A DNA stretch of 64,000 nucleotides from Algoriphagus sp. A40 (GTDB lineage: Bacteria > Bacteroidota > Bacteroidia > Cytophagales > Cyclobacteriaceae), in the NCBI RefSeq assembly GCF_002002735.1, contig NZ_MUNY01000059.1, positions 1-64,000 on the forward strand, written 5' to 3'. Below, in pieces: positions 16,758-26,431 of this stretch (position 1 is the stretch's first letter; each line of letters begins with the position of its first letter). Both the position numbers and the translations under genes were made by a program. A model generated the notes under the pieces. That model was not told where the DNA came from and did not search any database. It worked only from the letters and a program-made list of their open reading frames with translations.

Positions 16758-19349
16758 ATGAAAACCACTCCTCCAAAACGTTCCCTTCAATTTCTCCGCT
16801 GGTTTTGCCGGGAGGATTACCTTGAGGAGATCGAGGGGGATTTGATTGAGGTTTTTGGCAGAGAGGTGGAAGATTCTCCGAGCAAAGCCAAATGGAAATT
16901 TTCCTGGAGCGTGCTCAAATACTTCCGACCGGGATTTATCAGGTCGTTTTCAAATTCTAATCAGTTTCATCCAATGGGAATGTACAAGAGTTATTTCAAA
17001 ATCGGCTGGAGGAATATTTTGAGGAACAAGGCATTCTCCGCCATCAACATTTCGGGCCTTGCGCTGGGCATGGCATGCAGTCTGATCATCATGCTGTGGG
17101 TATTCGATGAAAAGGGAATAGATGCTTTCCACGAAAACAATGATAACCTATATGTTGTCTTTCATCGCGCGTATTACGATGGAATAATTGATGGAGGCTA
17201 TGCAAACCCTGGATTGCTTGCAGGGGAATTGAAAGAAGCTTACCCCGAAGTAAAGGTTGCAACTTCGATGACCTTGAGCAACCTGTATTCATTTGAAGCC
17301 AATAACAAAATCTTGAAAGAGTCAGGCAGTTTTGCCGGTCCCGATTTCTTCTCCGTATTCAGCTTTCCTTTACTGGCAGGCACAAAAGAGCATGCGCTCA
17401 AAACCACCATCGACATTGCGATCTCCCGAAAAATGGCAGAAGACTTTTTTGGCTCCGTGGATGCTGCCTACGGTCAGTTTATTCGGTACAAAAACATGAA
17501 GGACATGAAGATTTCGGCCGTGTTCGAAAATATGCCTTCAAATACTTCGATGGAATTTGACTTCCTGTTGAACTGGGATACTTTCCTGGAAGAAAATGAC
17601 TGGACAAGAAATTGGGGTAATAACGGGGTGCTCTGTTACCTGGTGCTGGAGGACGGCACCGACAGGGAAGCGTTCGAACGTAAGTTTCGGGATTTTCTTA
17701 ACAGGCATGAGGACGCGCAGAATGAAAACTTTAAAGTCAAGCTTGCCTTGCAGAAATACCGCGAACAATACCTAAACTCCAAATTTGAAAATGGTGAGAT
17801 TGCAGGCGGGCGAGTTCAGTATGTAAACCTGTTTAGCATCATTGCAGGGTTCATTGTCCTGATTGCATGTATCAACTCCATGAACCTGACCACCGCCTAC
17901 TCCATGAAACGCGGCAAGGAAATAGGCGTGAGAAAGGTGGTGGGAGCATTCCGAAGTGCTTTGGTCAGTCAGTTTGTCGGCGAGGCTATACTGACCGTTC
18001 TCCTTGCTTTTGCTTTAGGGCTATTAATAGTTTTTGCTGCGCTTCCGGTCTTCAATGCGATCACACAAAAGCAAATCCAAATTCCCATAGGCCAACCCTA
18101 TTTTTGGTTATCGATGGGTGCCGCTTCCATTCTTCTCGGGTTTATTTCAGGAAGTTATCCGGCCCTTTACCAGTCGGGATTTAACCCGCTAAAAGCACTG
18201 AAAGGCTCATTGAAATTTGGAAGTGGTGCGCTGTGGTTCAGGAAAGGACTTGTTGTGTTTCAGTTTGCGCTTTCCATTATGCTCATCGTGGGCACCATCG
18301 TTATTTCAAAACAAGTGAGGTATGTGCAGGATGCACATTTGGGCTATGACCGTGAGAACCTTATCTATATACAGTTGGAAGGAGACTTAGGTGCCAAATA
18401 CAAGGTATTCAAAGATCAGGGTTTAGGTGTGAATGGTGTTAAAACGATCAGCCGCATCACTGACAATCCTACCCGGATAGCGAACGGCACCGGTGGCGTT
18501 GAGTGGGAAGGCAAAGACCCCAACTCTTTCCTTCCGCTTACATACTCCGCTGTTGACTATGATTTCATCAAGACCATGGGAATGGAAATGGAAAGCGGCC
18601 GGGATTTTTCTCCCGAATTTGGCTCCGATAGTGTTGGATATATTGTCAATCAGGAAGCCCTGAAACTATTCAACTACAAGGATCCGATCGGCATGCCTTT
18701 AACACTTTGGGACACAAAAGGAACCATCATTGGCGTTGTGAAAGATTTTCATTTCAGCTCTTTGCACAATAACATCAGCCCCTTGCTGTTTCGCTTGAGT
18801 GAGGGGATTGAACAGGGTTGGGTCTTGGTCAGAATTGAACCGGGAAAAACAAAGGAAGCCTTGGCGGGCTTGGAAAAAATCAGCAAGGAGCTGAATCCCC
18901 AATTCCCATTTACCTATAAGTTTTCGGACGATGAGTATCAGCAACTATATAACAGTGAGCAGGTCGTCACCAAACTCTCAAATGCTTTTGCCTTTCTGGC
19001 CATCTTCATCTCGTGCCTGGGCTTGCTGGGACTGACCATGTTCACCACCGAACAGCGCACCAAAGAAATCGGCATCCGGAAAGTGCTGGGCGCTTCCCAG
19101 ATCTCCCTGTTCAATCTGCTATCGAGGGAATTGTTCATTCTGGTGTCTATCGCGATTGTGATTGCCTCTCCGCTGGCGTGGTACGTGATGAATGGCTGGC
19201 TGCAAGACTATGCTTATAAAATCGATATCACGGTTTGGATATTCATTGTCTCTGGCATGCTTGCTGTCTTGATTGCTTTGGTAACCATTAGCTTTCAAAC
19301 TCTCAAAGCATTGCTCACAAACCCGGTGAAGAGTTTTAAATCGGAATAA
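16758..19349 (+). CDS. ABC transporter permease, MacB/FtsX type with permease-prefix domain (2 of 4)
   Basis: An 863-residue protein with the same order: prefix (1-75), TM1, MacB periplasmic core, FtsX with GKEIGVRKVVGA, second periplasmic domain, and FtsX with RTKEIGIRKVLGA. It starts 51 nt after the previous stop. Its first 80-85 codons, through GMYKSYFKIGWRN, are almost identical in DNA to those of the next two genes. The periplasmic domains are strongly diverged, so the copies probably recognise different ligands or partners while sharing a cytoplasmic interface. Confidence 0.9.
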   Translation: MKTTPPKRSLQFLRWFCREDYLEEIEGDLIEVFGREVEDSPSKAKWKFSWSVLKYFRPGFIRSFSNSNQFHPMGMYKSYFKIGWRNILRNKAFSAINISGLALGMACSLIIMLWVFDEKGIDAFHENNDNLYVVFHRAYYDGIIDGGYANPGLLAGELKEAYPEVKVATSMTLSNLYSFEANNKILKESGSFAGPDFFSVFSFPLLAGTKEHALKTTIDIAISRKMAEDFFGSVDAAYGQFIRYKNMKDMKISAVFENMPSNTSMEFDFLLNWDTFLEENDWTRNWGNNGVLCYLVLEDGTDREAFERKFRDFLNRHEDAQNENFKVKLALQKYREQYLNSKFENGEIAGGRVQYVNLFSIIAGFIVLIACINSMNLTTAYSMKRGKEIGVRKVVGAFRSALVSQFVGEAILTVLLAFALGLLIVFAALPVFNAITQKQIQIPIGQPYFWLSMGAASILLGFISGSYPALYQSGFNPLKALKGSLKFGSGALWFRKGLVVFQFALSIMLIVGTIVISKQVRYVQDAHLGYDRENLIYIQLEGDLGAKYKVFKDQGLGVNGVKTISRITDNPTRIANGTGGVEWEGKDPNSFLPLTYSAVDYDFIKTMGMEMESGRDFSPEFGSDSVGYIVNQEALKLFNYKDPIGMPLTLWDTKGTIIGVVKDFHFSSLHNNISPLLFRLSEGIEQGWVLVRIEPGKTKEALAGLEKISKELNPQFPFTYKFSDDEYQQLYNSEQVVTKLSNAFAFLAIFISCLGLLGLTMFTTEQRTKEIGIRKVLGASQISLFNLLSRELFILVSIAIVIASPLAWYVMNGWLQDYAYKIDITVWIFIVSGMLAVLIALVTISFQTLKALLTNPVKSFKSE

Positions 19350-19354
19350 GAACC

Positions 19355-22000
19355 ATGAAAAACTCCCCGCCCAAACGCCCCCTTCAATTCCTCCGCTGGT
19401 TTTGCCGCGAAGATTACCTCGAGGAGATCGAGGGGGATTTGATTGAGGTTTTTGGCAGAGAGGTGGAGGATTCTCCGAGCAAGGCCAAATGGAAACTTTC
19501 CTGGAGCGTGCTCAAATATTTCAGACCGGGGTTTATCAGGTCATTTTCAAATTCTAATCAGTTTTCTCCAATGGGCATGTACAAGAGTTATTTCAAAATC
19601 GGCTGGCGGAATCTTCTGCACAATAAGGGTTACTCGCTCCTCAATATAGTAGGACTTGCCATCGGTATGATGGTGGCGATCGTGAACGGACTTTGGATCT
19701 GGCACGAATTCTCCTACAATAAATATTTTGACAACTACGACAGGATTGCCCAAGTCGTGGAGGTTGGTTTGGATCTCGAAGAGGGAGGGACATATACTTA
19801 TAATTCTATGACTTACCCTCTCGGAGCGGATCTTGTCGAAAAGTATAACCACCAGTTCAAACGGCTTGCCCGGGCAAGCCCTCAGCAGGAAAAAATCCTG
19901 ACCGCTGGAGAAATAAAAACAACTTCCCTTGGACTCTATGTGGATGAGGAAGGACCTGAGCTTTTTTCACTAAAAATGCTTGAAGGCACTCGTGCTGGAC
20001 TTGCTGAAATGAATTCGGTGATGTTGGCAAAGTCAGTGGCTGATGCGCTTTTCGGTTCGAAAGAACCAATAAACCAGACCATTCGGATCAACAACAAAAC
20101 AGATGTGGTTGTATCCGGTGTCTTTGAAGACTTCCCGCAAAACACAGAATTCAGTGAAGTAAAGTTCTTTGCTCCGTGGAGCTTGTATGTGTCCGAGAAT
20201 AAATGGATTCAAGAACGTGCCTTGACTGATCTGCGGAATCACTTTCTCGAAATCTATGTGGAGATAGAGAAAGGGAACACATTTGAATCAGTTAGCTCAC
20301 AGATCAAAAGTGCCCTGCAGTTCGCCCCAGAAGACTTAGAGGATGCCAAAAAAAGAGAAGCCGAACTTGCATTGTATCCCATGAGCGACTGGCACCTCCA
20401 TCCTGCTGAGGTTCGTGACGGCCAGATGGAGCCGATGTTGATGCTGAAGCTCGTCGGGGCTATTGGGGCTTTTGTATTGGCGCTCGCCTGCATCAACTTC
20501 GTGAACCTTAGTACTGCGCGGGCGGAAAAGCGGGCGAAGGAAATCGGAATCCGAAAAGCCATTGGCTCTTTTCGTAGTCAGCTGATCGGCCAATTTTTTA
20601 CCGAATCCTTTCTGGTGGTCATTTTTTCCTTCATTCTCGCCTTGATTTTGACGGTGCTCGTTTTGCCGGGATTTAACCAAATCGCTACCAAAAACATGGA
20701 GATCCCATTGGGCAACGGTTGGTTTTGGGTAGCAAGTTTTGGTTTCGTCACATTCACCAGTTTGCTGGCCGGATTTTATCCTGCCTTATATTTATCTTCT
20801 TTCAATCCGATCAGGGCGCTGAAAGGATCCTTCCGCATCGGACGCTTTGCTTCCCTGCCGAGAAAGGTGTTGGTGGTTTTTCAATTCTCCATCTCCGTCA
20901 TCCTGATTATCGGAACCATCGTGGTCTATCGCCAAATCCAATATGCGAAAGACCGGCCGGTGGGCTACGACCGCGAAGGGCTGATTATGATGCGCAAACA
21001 GTCAGCCGACTTTAATGGAAAATATGATGTGCTTCGGCAGGAATTGAAAAATACTGGCGTTGTTTCCGAAGTATCTGAATCCATGGGTTCGATTACTCAA
21101 ATTTATTCCGGCAACGATGGGTGGGATTGGAAAGACCGAAAGCCCGAAGACGAGGGGGATTTTGCAACGCTATCTGTGTCACACCTGCACGGAAAGACGG
21201 TGGGCTGGCAATTTGTTGACGGTCGCGACTTTGATCTGAATATTGCCAGTGATTCGCTGGGCATTGTCATCAATGAATCTGCCCTCGAACGTATGAATCT
21301 TCAAGATCCAGTCGGAGAACTTGTGAGCTGGACATGGAGGGGAGACGAGAATAAGGTCCTGAATTACAAAATCCTGGGAGTGATCAAAGATATGGTCATG
21401 GCTTCACCGTATGAGCCCGCCCGGCCCACGATGTTTTATTTGAAAGGACACAATGGAACTCCCAATTGGGTCAACATCAAAATCAATCCACAAGTAAGCG
21501 CCAGCGAAGCATTGGCCGAGATTGAATCGGTTTTTAAGAAAGTCATCCCGACTGTTCCCTTCGAATACAAGTTTGCCGATGAAGAATATGCGGCGAAGTT
21601 TGGCAAGGAGGAGAGAATCGCCAACATGGCTTTCATCTTTGCCGGTTTAGCCATAGTCATCAGCTGTTTGGGATTGTTGGGATTGGCTTCTTTCGTGGCC
21701 GAAACCCGGACAAAAGAAATTGGCATCCGAAAAGTGCTGGGTGCTTCAGTCGCTGGCTTGTGGGCCATGCTCTCCAAAGAGTTTGTTTGGCTTGTTTTTA
21801 TCTCATGCCTTGTTGCAGCGCCCTTATCCTATTATTTGATGGACGGATGGCTGCAAAATTTCATCTACCGAACTGACTTATCCATCTGGGTATTTGTCGC
21901 AACGGGTGTTGGCGCTATTGGCATCACCTTGCTTACCGTCAGTTACCAAGGGGTAAAAACTGCCCTGATGAACCCTGTGAACAGTCTAAAATCTGAATAG
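19355..22000 (+). CDS. ABC transporter permease, MacB/FtsX type with permease-prefix domain (3 of 4)
   Basis: An 881-residue protein beginning only 5 nt after the previous stop, so it is in the same operon. The prefix is nearly identical to copies 2 and 4. The motifs KEIGIRKAIGS (first FtsX block) and RTKEIGIRKVLGA (second) are intact. Beyond the prefix it is closer to copy 4 than to copies 1 and 2 (shared MVYVEI/EIYVEI, HLPFPL/TYPLGA regions and the LPRK-VLVV helix), suggesting that 3 and 4 are the more recent duplicate pair. Confidence 0.9.
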   Translation: MKNSPPKRPLQFLRWFCREDYLEEIEGDLIEVFGREVEDSPSKAKWKLSWSVLKYFRPGFIRSFSNSNQFSPMGMYKSYFKIGWRNLLHNKGYSLLNIVGLAIGMMVAIVNGLWIWHEFSYNKYFDNYDRIAQVVEVGLDLEEGGTYTYNSMTYPLGADLVEKYNHQFKRLARASPQQEKILTAGEIKTTSLGLYVDEEGPELFSLKMLEGTRAGLAEMNSVMLAKSVADALFGSKEPINQTIRINNKTDVVVSGVFEDFPQNTEFSEVKFFAPWSLYVSENKWIQERALTDLRNHFLEIYVEIEKGNTFESVSSQIKSALQFAPEDLEDAKKREAELALYPMSDWHLHPAEVRDGQMEPMLMLKLVGAIGAFVLALACINFVNLSTARAEKRAKEIGIRKAIGSFRSQLIGQFFTESFLVVIFSFILALILTVLVLPGFNQIATKNMEIPLGNGWFWVASFGFVTFTSLLAGFYPALYLSSFNPIRALKGSFRIGRFASLPRKVLVVFQFSISVILIIGTIVVYRQIQYAKDRPVGYDREGLIMMRKQSADFNGKYDVLRQELKNTGVVSEVSESMGSITQIYSGNDGWDWKDRKPEDEGDFATLSVSHLHGKTVGWQFVDGRDFDLNIASDSLGIVINESALERMNLQDPVGELVSWTWRGDENKVLNYKILGVIKDMVMASPYEPARPTMFYLKGHNGTPNWVNIKINPQVSASEALAEIESVFKKVIPTVPFEYKFADEEYAAKFGKEERIANMAFIFAGLAIVISCLGLLGLASFVAETRTKEIGIRKVLGASVAGLWAMLSKEFVWLVFISCLVAAPLSYYLMDGWLQNFIYRTDLSIWVFVATGVGAIGITLLTVSYQGVKTALMNPVNSLKSE

Positions 22001-24639
22001 TGAAAACCTCCCCTCCAAAACGTTCCCTTCAATTTCTCCGCTGGTTTTGCCACGAAGATTATCTCGAAGAGATCGAGGGGGATCTGATTGAGGTTTTTGG
22101 CAGCGAGGTGGAAGAATCTCCGAGAAAGGCCAGATGGAAATTTTCCTGGAGTGTGGTAAAATATTTCAGACCGGGGTTTATCAGGTCGTTTTCAAATTCT
22201 AATCAGTTTCATCCCATGGGCATGTACAAGAGTTATTTCAAAATCGGATGGCGGAATCTGCTGAGGGAAAAAGGAAACTCTTCCCTGAACATCATTGGCT
22301 TGGCAGCTGGAATGGCAGTGGCCATTCTGATCGGCCTTTGGGTTTTTGATGAACTTTCGTTTAATAAGTATTTCAAAAACTATGACCGGATCGCCCAGGT
22401 GACCAAAGCGGGAAACTACGAGGGCAAGTATTACATGGGGCAAAAGCATCTTCCTTTCCCGCTGATCGAGGAACTTAAGAGCTCCTATGGTCAGAATTTC
22501 AAACACATAGTCCCCATCTCTGGCCCCGAGGGATTTGATGCGGTGCTTTCCATAGAGGATAAAATACTGACCAGAAAAGGCATGTATATCGGAGAAGGTG
22601 CTCCCGAGATGTTTTCCTGGAAAATGAAATATGGCAGTTGGAATGGCCTCGATGAGATACAGGGAATCATGATATCTGAATCCACTTCCAAAGCATTTTT
22701 TGGCGATAGTGATCCCATGGGTAAGGCGATGAAGATAAACAACCACACCGACGTAACAGTCACAGGTGTGTTTGAGGATTTTCCGAAGAACACAGAATTC
22801 TACGGCATGATGTTTTTTGAACCCTGGAATTTTTATTTGAAGGACGCTTCCTATATCACCCGGCAGGGTTGGGACAATAATTTTCTCATGGTCTATGTGG
22901 AGATTGCTCTAAATGTGACGATGCAGGAAGCAGGTGCCGCCATCAAATCCGCTGAGAAAAAAGCAACTGAAAACCTGGATTTTAGGAAGCAGGATGGGTC
23001 GGAGGGTTCAGATGTTTTATTGCTTCCAATGGCGGAATGGCACTTGTATGCTGACTTCAGGGATGGGGAACTCCAAAACGGTCCCATCCAAATGGTCCGA
23101 TTCATTGCTGCGATCGGGATTTTTGTGCTGCTGCTTGCCTGCATCAATTTTATGAATCTGAGTACGGCCAGATCCGAAAGAAGAGCCAAAGAAGTCGGAA
23201 TCAGAAAAACGATGGGTTCGATCCGTTCCCAACTGATCGGGCAGTTTTTCAGTGAGTCTTTCCTGGTAGTGATTCTCTCCTTTTTGTTGGCCCTGATAGC
23301 TGTGTATGGAGTCTTGCCATCGTTCAACCAATTGGCTGGGAAGGACCTGGCTTTGCCACTGGCCAACAAATGGTTTTGGCTCAGTTGCCTTTCCTTTATT
23401 TTCCTTACAGTCTTGTTGGCAGGGAGTTATCCAGCTTTTTACCTTTCCTCTTTCAAACCGATAAGCGTTTTGAAAGGTACTTTCCGCGCAGGCCGGTTCT
23501 CTGCCCTACCCCGGAAAACGCTCGTGGTGCTCCAGTTTGTGGTTTCTGTCGGATTGATTAGTTGTACTGCCGCCATTTACCATCAGCTCATGTATGTCAA
23601 AGACAGACCGGTGGGCTATTCCCGGGAAGGATTGATTTCGGTTCGCAAAAAATCAGATGAATTCAATACAAAAGCCATTGCGCTCCGGGAAGAACTGAAG
23701 CGGACGGGCATGGTCACAGAGGTGGCAGAATCCGGCGGTGATGTCACCGGGACTTGGTCGCACAATGGAGGCTTCAATTGGGAAGGAAAAGATCCCGGTT
23801 TTGAGGCGTACTTCGCTACGCTGAATGTGTCTCCTGAATTTGGGAAAACCGTGGGTTGGGAATTTGTGGATGGACGGGACTTCATGGCTGAAATGGCAAG
23901 TGATTCTTCCGGAATTGTATTGAACGAGGCGGCGGTAAAATACATGAATCTCGAGGATCCGGTTGGAAAAACAATCCGCTGGACCAACCGATCCTGGAAT
24001 GTGGATCAGGATTTTGTGGTATTGGGAGTGATAAAGGATATGCTGATGAATTCACCGTTCGAACCGGTAAAACCTGCGGTTTATGTCACCTATGGTTATG
24101 AAAGGGTACTTCTGATGCGGATCACGCCCGGAATCAGTGCTGCTGAAGCTTTGCCCAAAATCGAAAAGGTCTTTACGCAGCTTATCCCTGATATTCCTTT
24201 TGATTATCGATTTGTCGATCAGGAATTTGATTCCAAGTTTTCTACAGAAGATCGTATCGGCAAATTGGCCGGCGTTTTTGCAGTGCTTGCAATATTTATC
24301 AGTTGTTTGGGACTTTTTGGATTGGCATCCTTTGTGGCTGAGCGACGGACCAAAGAAATCGGCATCCGAAAAGTGCTAGGTGCTTCTGTTCTGAACATGT
24401 GGAGACTCCTGTCTCAGGAATTTGTGCTGCTGGTTTTATTGGCATGTCTCATCGCAATGCCATTGGCCTACCTTGTTCTCGAAGAGGGTCTTCAAAAATA
24501 TGAATACCGCACAGATATCAGTTTATGGGTTTTTGTATTGGCTGCAGGTATTGCGCTCGGAATTACCTTATTGACAGTGAGTTTTCAGGCGATCAAAGCC
24601 GCGCTTATGAATCCGGTGAAGAGTTTGAAATCAGAATAG
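22000..24639 (+). CDS. ABC transporter permease, MacB/FtsX type with permease-prefix domain (4 of 4)
   Basis: An 879-residue protein. The start is a GTG at 22000 whose G is the last base of the preceding TAG, so the two genes overlap by one nucleotide; no upstream ATG is available in frame. It has the prefix (with CHED instead of CRED), TM1, MacB core, FtsX with KEVGIRKTMGS, second periplasmic domain and FtsX with RTKEIGIRKVLGA. It is the last gene of the PadR operon and converges on the STN-repeat protein gene. No obvious terminator hairpin lies in the 122-bp gap. Confidence 0.9.
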   Translation: MKTSPPKRSLQFLRWFCHEDYLEEIEGDLIEVFGSEVEESPRKARWKFSWSVVKYFRPGFIRSFSNSNQFHPMGMYKSYFKIGWRNLLREKGNSSLNIIGLAAGMAVAILIGLWVFDELSFNKYFKNYDRIAQVTKAGNYEGKYYMGQKHLPFPLIEELKSSYGQNFKHIVPISGPEGFDAVLSIEDKILTRKGMYIGEGAPEMFSWKMKYGSWNGLDEIQGIMISESTSKAFFGDSDPMGKAMKINNHTDVTVTGVFEDFPKNTEFYGMMFFEPWNFYLKDASYITRQGWDNNFLMVYVEIALNVTMQEAGAAIKSAEKKATENLDFRKQDGSEGSDVLLLPMAEWHLYADFRDGELQNGPIQMVRFIAAIGIFVLLLACINFMNLSTARSERRAKEVGIRKTMGSIRSQLIGQFFSESFLVVILSFLLALIAVYGVLPSFNQLAGKDLALPLANKWFWLSCLSFIFLTVLLAGSYPAFYLSSFKPISVLKGTFRAGRFSALPRKTLVVLQFVVSVGLISCTAAIYHQLMYVKDRPVGYSREGLISVRKKSDEFNTKAIALREELKRTGMVTEVAESGGDVTGTWSHNGGFNWEGKDPGFEAYFATLNVSPEFGKTVGWEFVDGRDFMAEMASDSSGIVLNEAAVKYMNLEDPVGKTIRWTNRSWNVDQDFVVLGVIKDMLMNSPFEPVKPAVYVTYGYERVLLMRITPGISAAEALPKIEKVFTQLIPDIPFDYRFVDQEFDSKFSTEDRIGKLAGVFAVLAIFISCLGLFGLASFVAERRTKEIGIRKVLGASVLNMWRLLSQEFVLLVLLACLIAMPLAYLVLEEGLQKYEYRTDISLWVFVLAAGIALGITLLTVSFQAIKAALMNPVKSLKSE

Positions 24640-24761
24640 GCATTTCTTGGAGCTAGAAAAATTGGATTTACGAAGTACGATTTACGCGGCTTAGGACAAC
24701 CTTTGATCCTTTAGCTCTTGGAAACTTTACCAGCTTCAACCTTCTGACTTCCCTCCTCTTT

Positions 24762-26414
24762 CTAAAAAAACCTAACCCCAGCCCGAACGCCAAACCACAG
24801 CTGGCTAGCAAGATCTTCTACCGGATAGTTTTTTTCAGAGAGAATTTTGGGATCGGCATAGGTAAAGGTCTCCGGATGGTCGGTGTAGGAGCTGTCATAC
24901 ACTCTCCAGTTCAAGCTCGGTCCTGCATAAAGCCCTAAGCCTTTGACCATTTGCCAATCAAATCCCAGATACGCCCGGTTGATCAGGTTTAAAGCCAGGA
25001 CATTGCCTTTGTTCATCTGCTGGGAACTGAACTCGATGTTCAAGTATGTTTTTTTGCCCAATTTTGGTGAGAAGCCGATCCCATAGCCGAATGCCCAAGT
25101 AGTAGAATCTGCCTGCTCGGGGCGCATACCCGCAAAAAGCATGTTGTAAAAGGACCGGGTACCCGTGCGCAGGGAAATATTCAAAGCCATCATTTCATCG
25201 GCGCCGATTTCAACCTTGTGATACCCTTTTCTTACAAAGCTGATCAGGCCGACAGGAGCTCCTGTGGTGCTGTCAGAATAGTTGAACAAGCCGACTTGGG
25301 AACCGGTCACATTCCTGGCAATGTTCAAAATCCCGCTGATTTGCGCTCCCGCGATATCGCGATGGGTGTAATTGGCAATGCCGGCGATCTGCGTACCCTG
25401 AACACTTTGTGTGCCTAGGTTCAGCAAACCAGCCAATTGGAATCCACGCACGTTTCCCGTCGTGAAATTGGTGAGTCCGGCAATTTGGGCGGCCTTTACC
25501 GAGTCCATTGCGGAATTGACCAAACCTGCCAACTGGAAGCCCCTTACCTGACCCCCGACTTGGTTAAACAGACCGGCGATCTGTACTACCCCAGCATCCC
25601 CTTTGTTGATGTTGAACAATCCACCAAGTTCAGCCTTTTCAGTTCCTCCCGAAAAACCTCCCAAGACGTTGAGCGAATAGTCGTTGATGACGCTACCGGA
25701 GATTTTTCGGTTGGTGCCGACAAATGGAACCAATGACATCTGAAATCCACGGTGAATGGTATCTGTGACGTTTTCAAGGTTTTTGACGCCCACAGAGTTT
25801 TTGGTCCAAAGCCAGAAATTTTTCATCGGTTCAGCTATACTCTTGCCGAGATCTTCGGATTTCAACAATATCTTCTGGAAGGAATTACCGGAGTTGTCCA
25901 AGACCAGTGTATCGGAAAAGTCTTTCTTGTTGACAACTAGCTCAAAATTTTCTTGAGCGGGGTTTTTAACCTCAAACTGAAAATAACCAAACTCATCCGT
26001 GGTCGAGGATTTCAGCGTGATCGGATCATAAACTGTTGCATCTCGGATTCCCTTTCCGCTTTCATCCACCACATAGCCGCTTACCACCATCTCTTTGGAT
26101 GAGGATGGTTTGGGAGTCAGAATTACATAGACGCCCTTGGGCTTTAGCTGAACTTCACCGTCAAAGACCACCTCCAAGACTTCCCTCAGCGGCCGGTCGG
26201 AAAAGCTTCCGGAAAAAGTCCGACTCACCTCAATGGCTGAAGGGCTGTAGGAAAACACGCATCCGGCGTCTTGGGAAAGCCGCTTGAGAAGGTTGTCAAT
26301 CCGTTCATTCTGGACAGAGATAGTTATCCTCCTTTCCAAAACGGGAATAGTTTGGCTGTTTACACTTCCCAAAACCAAAAAAAATCCAGCTAAAAACAGT
26401 AATAGATTCCTCAT
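24762..26414 (-). CDS. STN-domain surface protein with GVQLAGLxN repeats, third gene of the ECF operon
   Basis: A 550-residue protein. It has a signal peptide (1-21), an STN/secretin-like signalling domain at about 28-85, a CarboxypepD_reg-like domain at about 110-185, and then 20-22-residue repeats based on G-x-Q-[LI]-A-G-[LI]-x-N at about 240-385 (AGLFNQVGGQ, RGFQLAGLLN). It ends in barrel-like strands with VRAGVRFF. STN domains normally sit at the N-terminus of TonB receptors and talk to FecR across the periplasm. Here there is no TonB plug or 22-strand barrel; the repeat domain takes that place. It follows FecR by 17 nt and ECF sigma before that, so it is the likely sensor or output of the system. 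It is a paralogue of the gene at 12279-13493. Confidence 0.85.
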   Translation of the reverse strand: MRNLLLFLAGFFLVLGSVNSQTIPVLERRITISVQNERIDNLLKRLSQDAGCVFSYSPSAIEVSRTFSGSFSDRPLREVLEVVFDGEVQLKPKGVYVILTPKPSSSKEMVVSGYVVDESGKGIRDATVYDPITLKSSTTDEFGYFQFEVKNPAQENFELVVNKKDFSDTLVLDNSGNSFQKILLKSEDLGKSIAEPMKNFWLWTKNSVGVKNLENVTDTIHRGFQMSLVPFVGTNRKISGSVINDYSLNVLGGFSGGTEKAELGGLFNINKGDAGVVQIAGLFNQVGGQVRGFQLAGLVNSAMDSVKAAQIAGLTNFTTGNVRGFQLAGLLNLGTQSVQGTQIAGIANYTHRDIAGAQISGILNIARNVTGSQVGLFNYSDSTTGAPVGLISFVRKGYHKVEIGADEMMALNISLRTGTRSFYNMLFAGMRPEQADSTTWAFGYGIGFSPKLGKKTYLNIEFSSQQMNKGNVLALNLINRAYLGFDWQMVKGLGLYAGPSLNWRVYDSSYTDHPETFTYADPKILSEKNYPVEDLASQLWFGVRAGVRFF

Positions 26415-26431
26415 TTGTCCGGTGCGTCAGA

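Noticed and set aside
22192-22746. 184-codon minus-strand frame inside permease 4
   Set aside because: Antisense to a conserved permease; similar frames occur opposite copies 2 and 3 simply because the DNA is homologous.
14088-24639. Complete MacAB-type transporter
   Set aside because: No ATP-binding subunit or MacA adaptor gene is present; only permeases and PadR.
24762-26414. TonB-dependent receptor in the ECF operon
   Set aside because: The STN and regulatory-like domains are present, but no plug or long barrel follows and the total length is only 550 residues.
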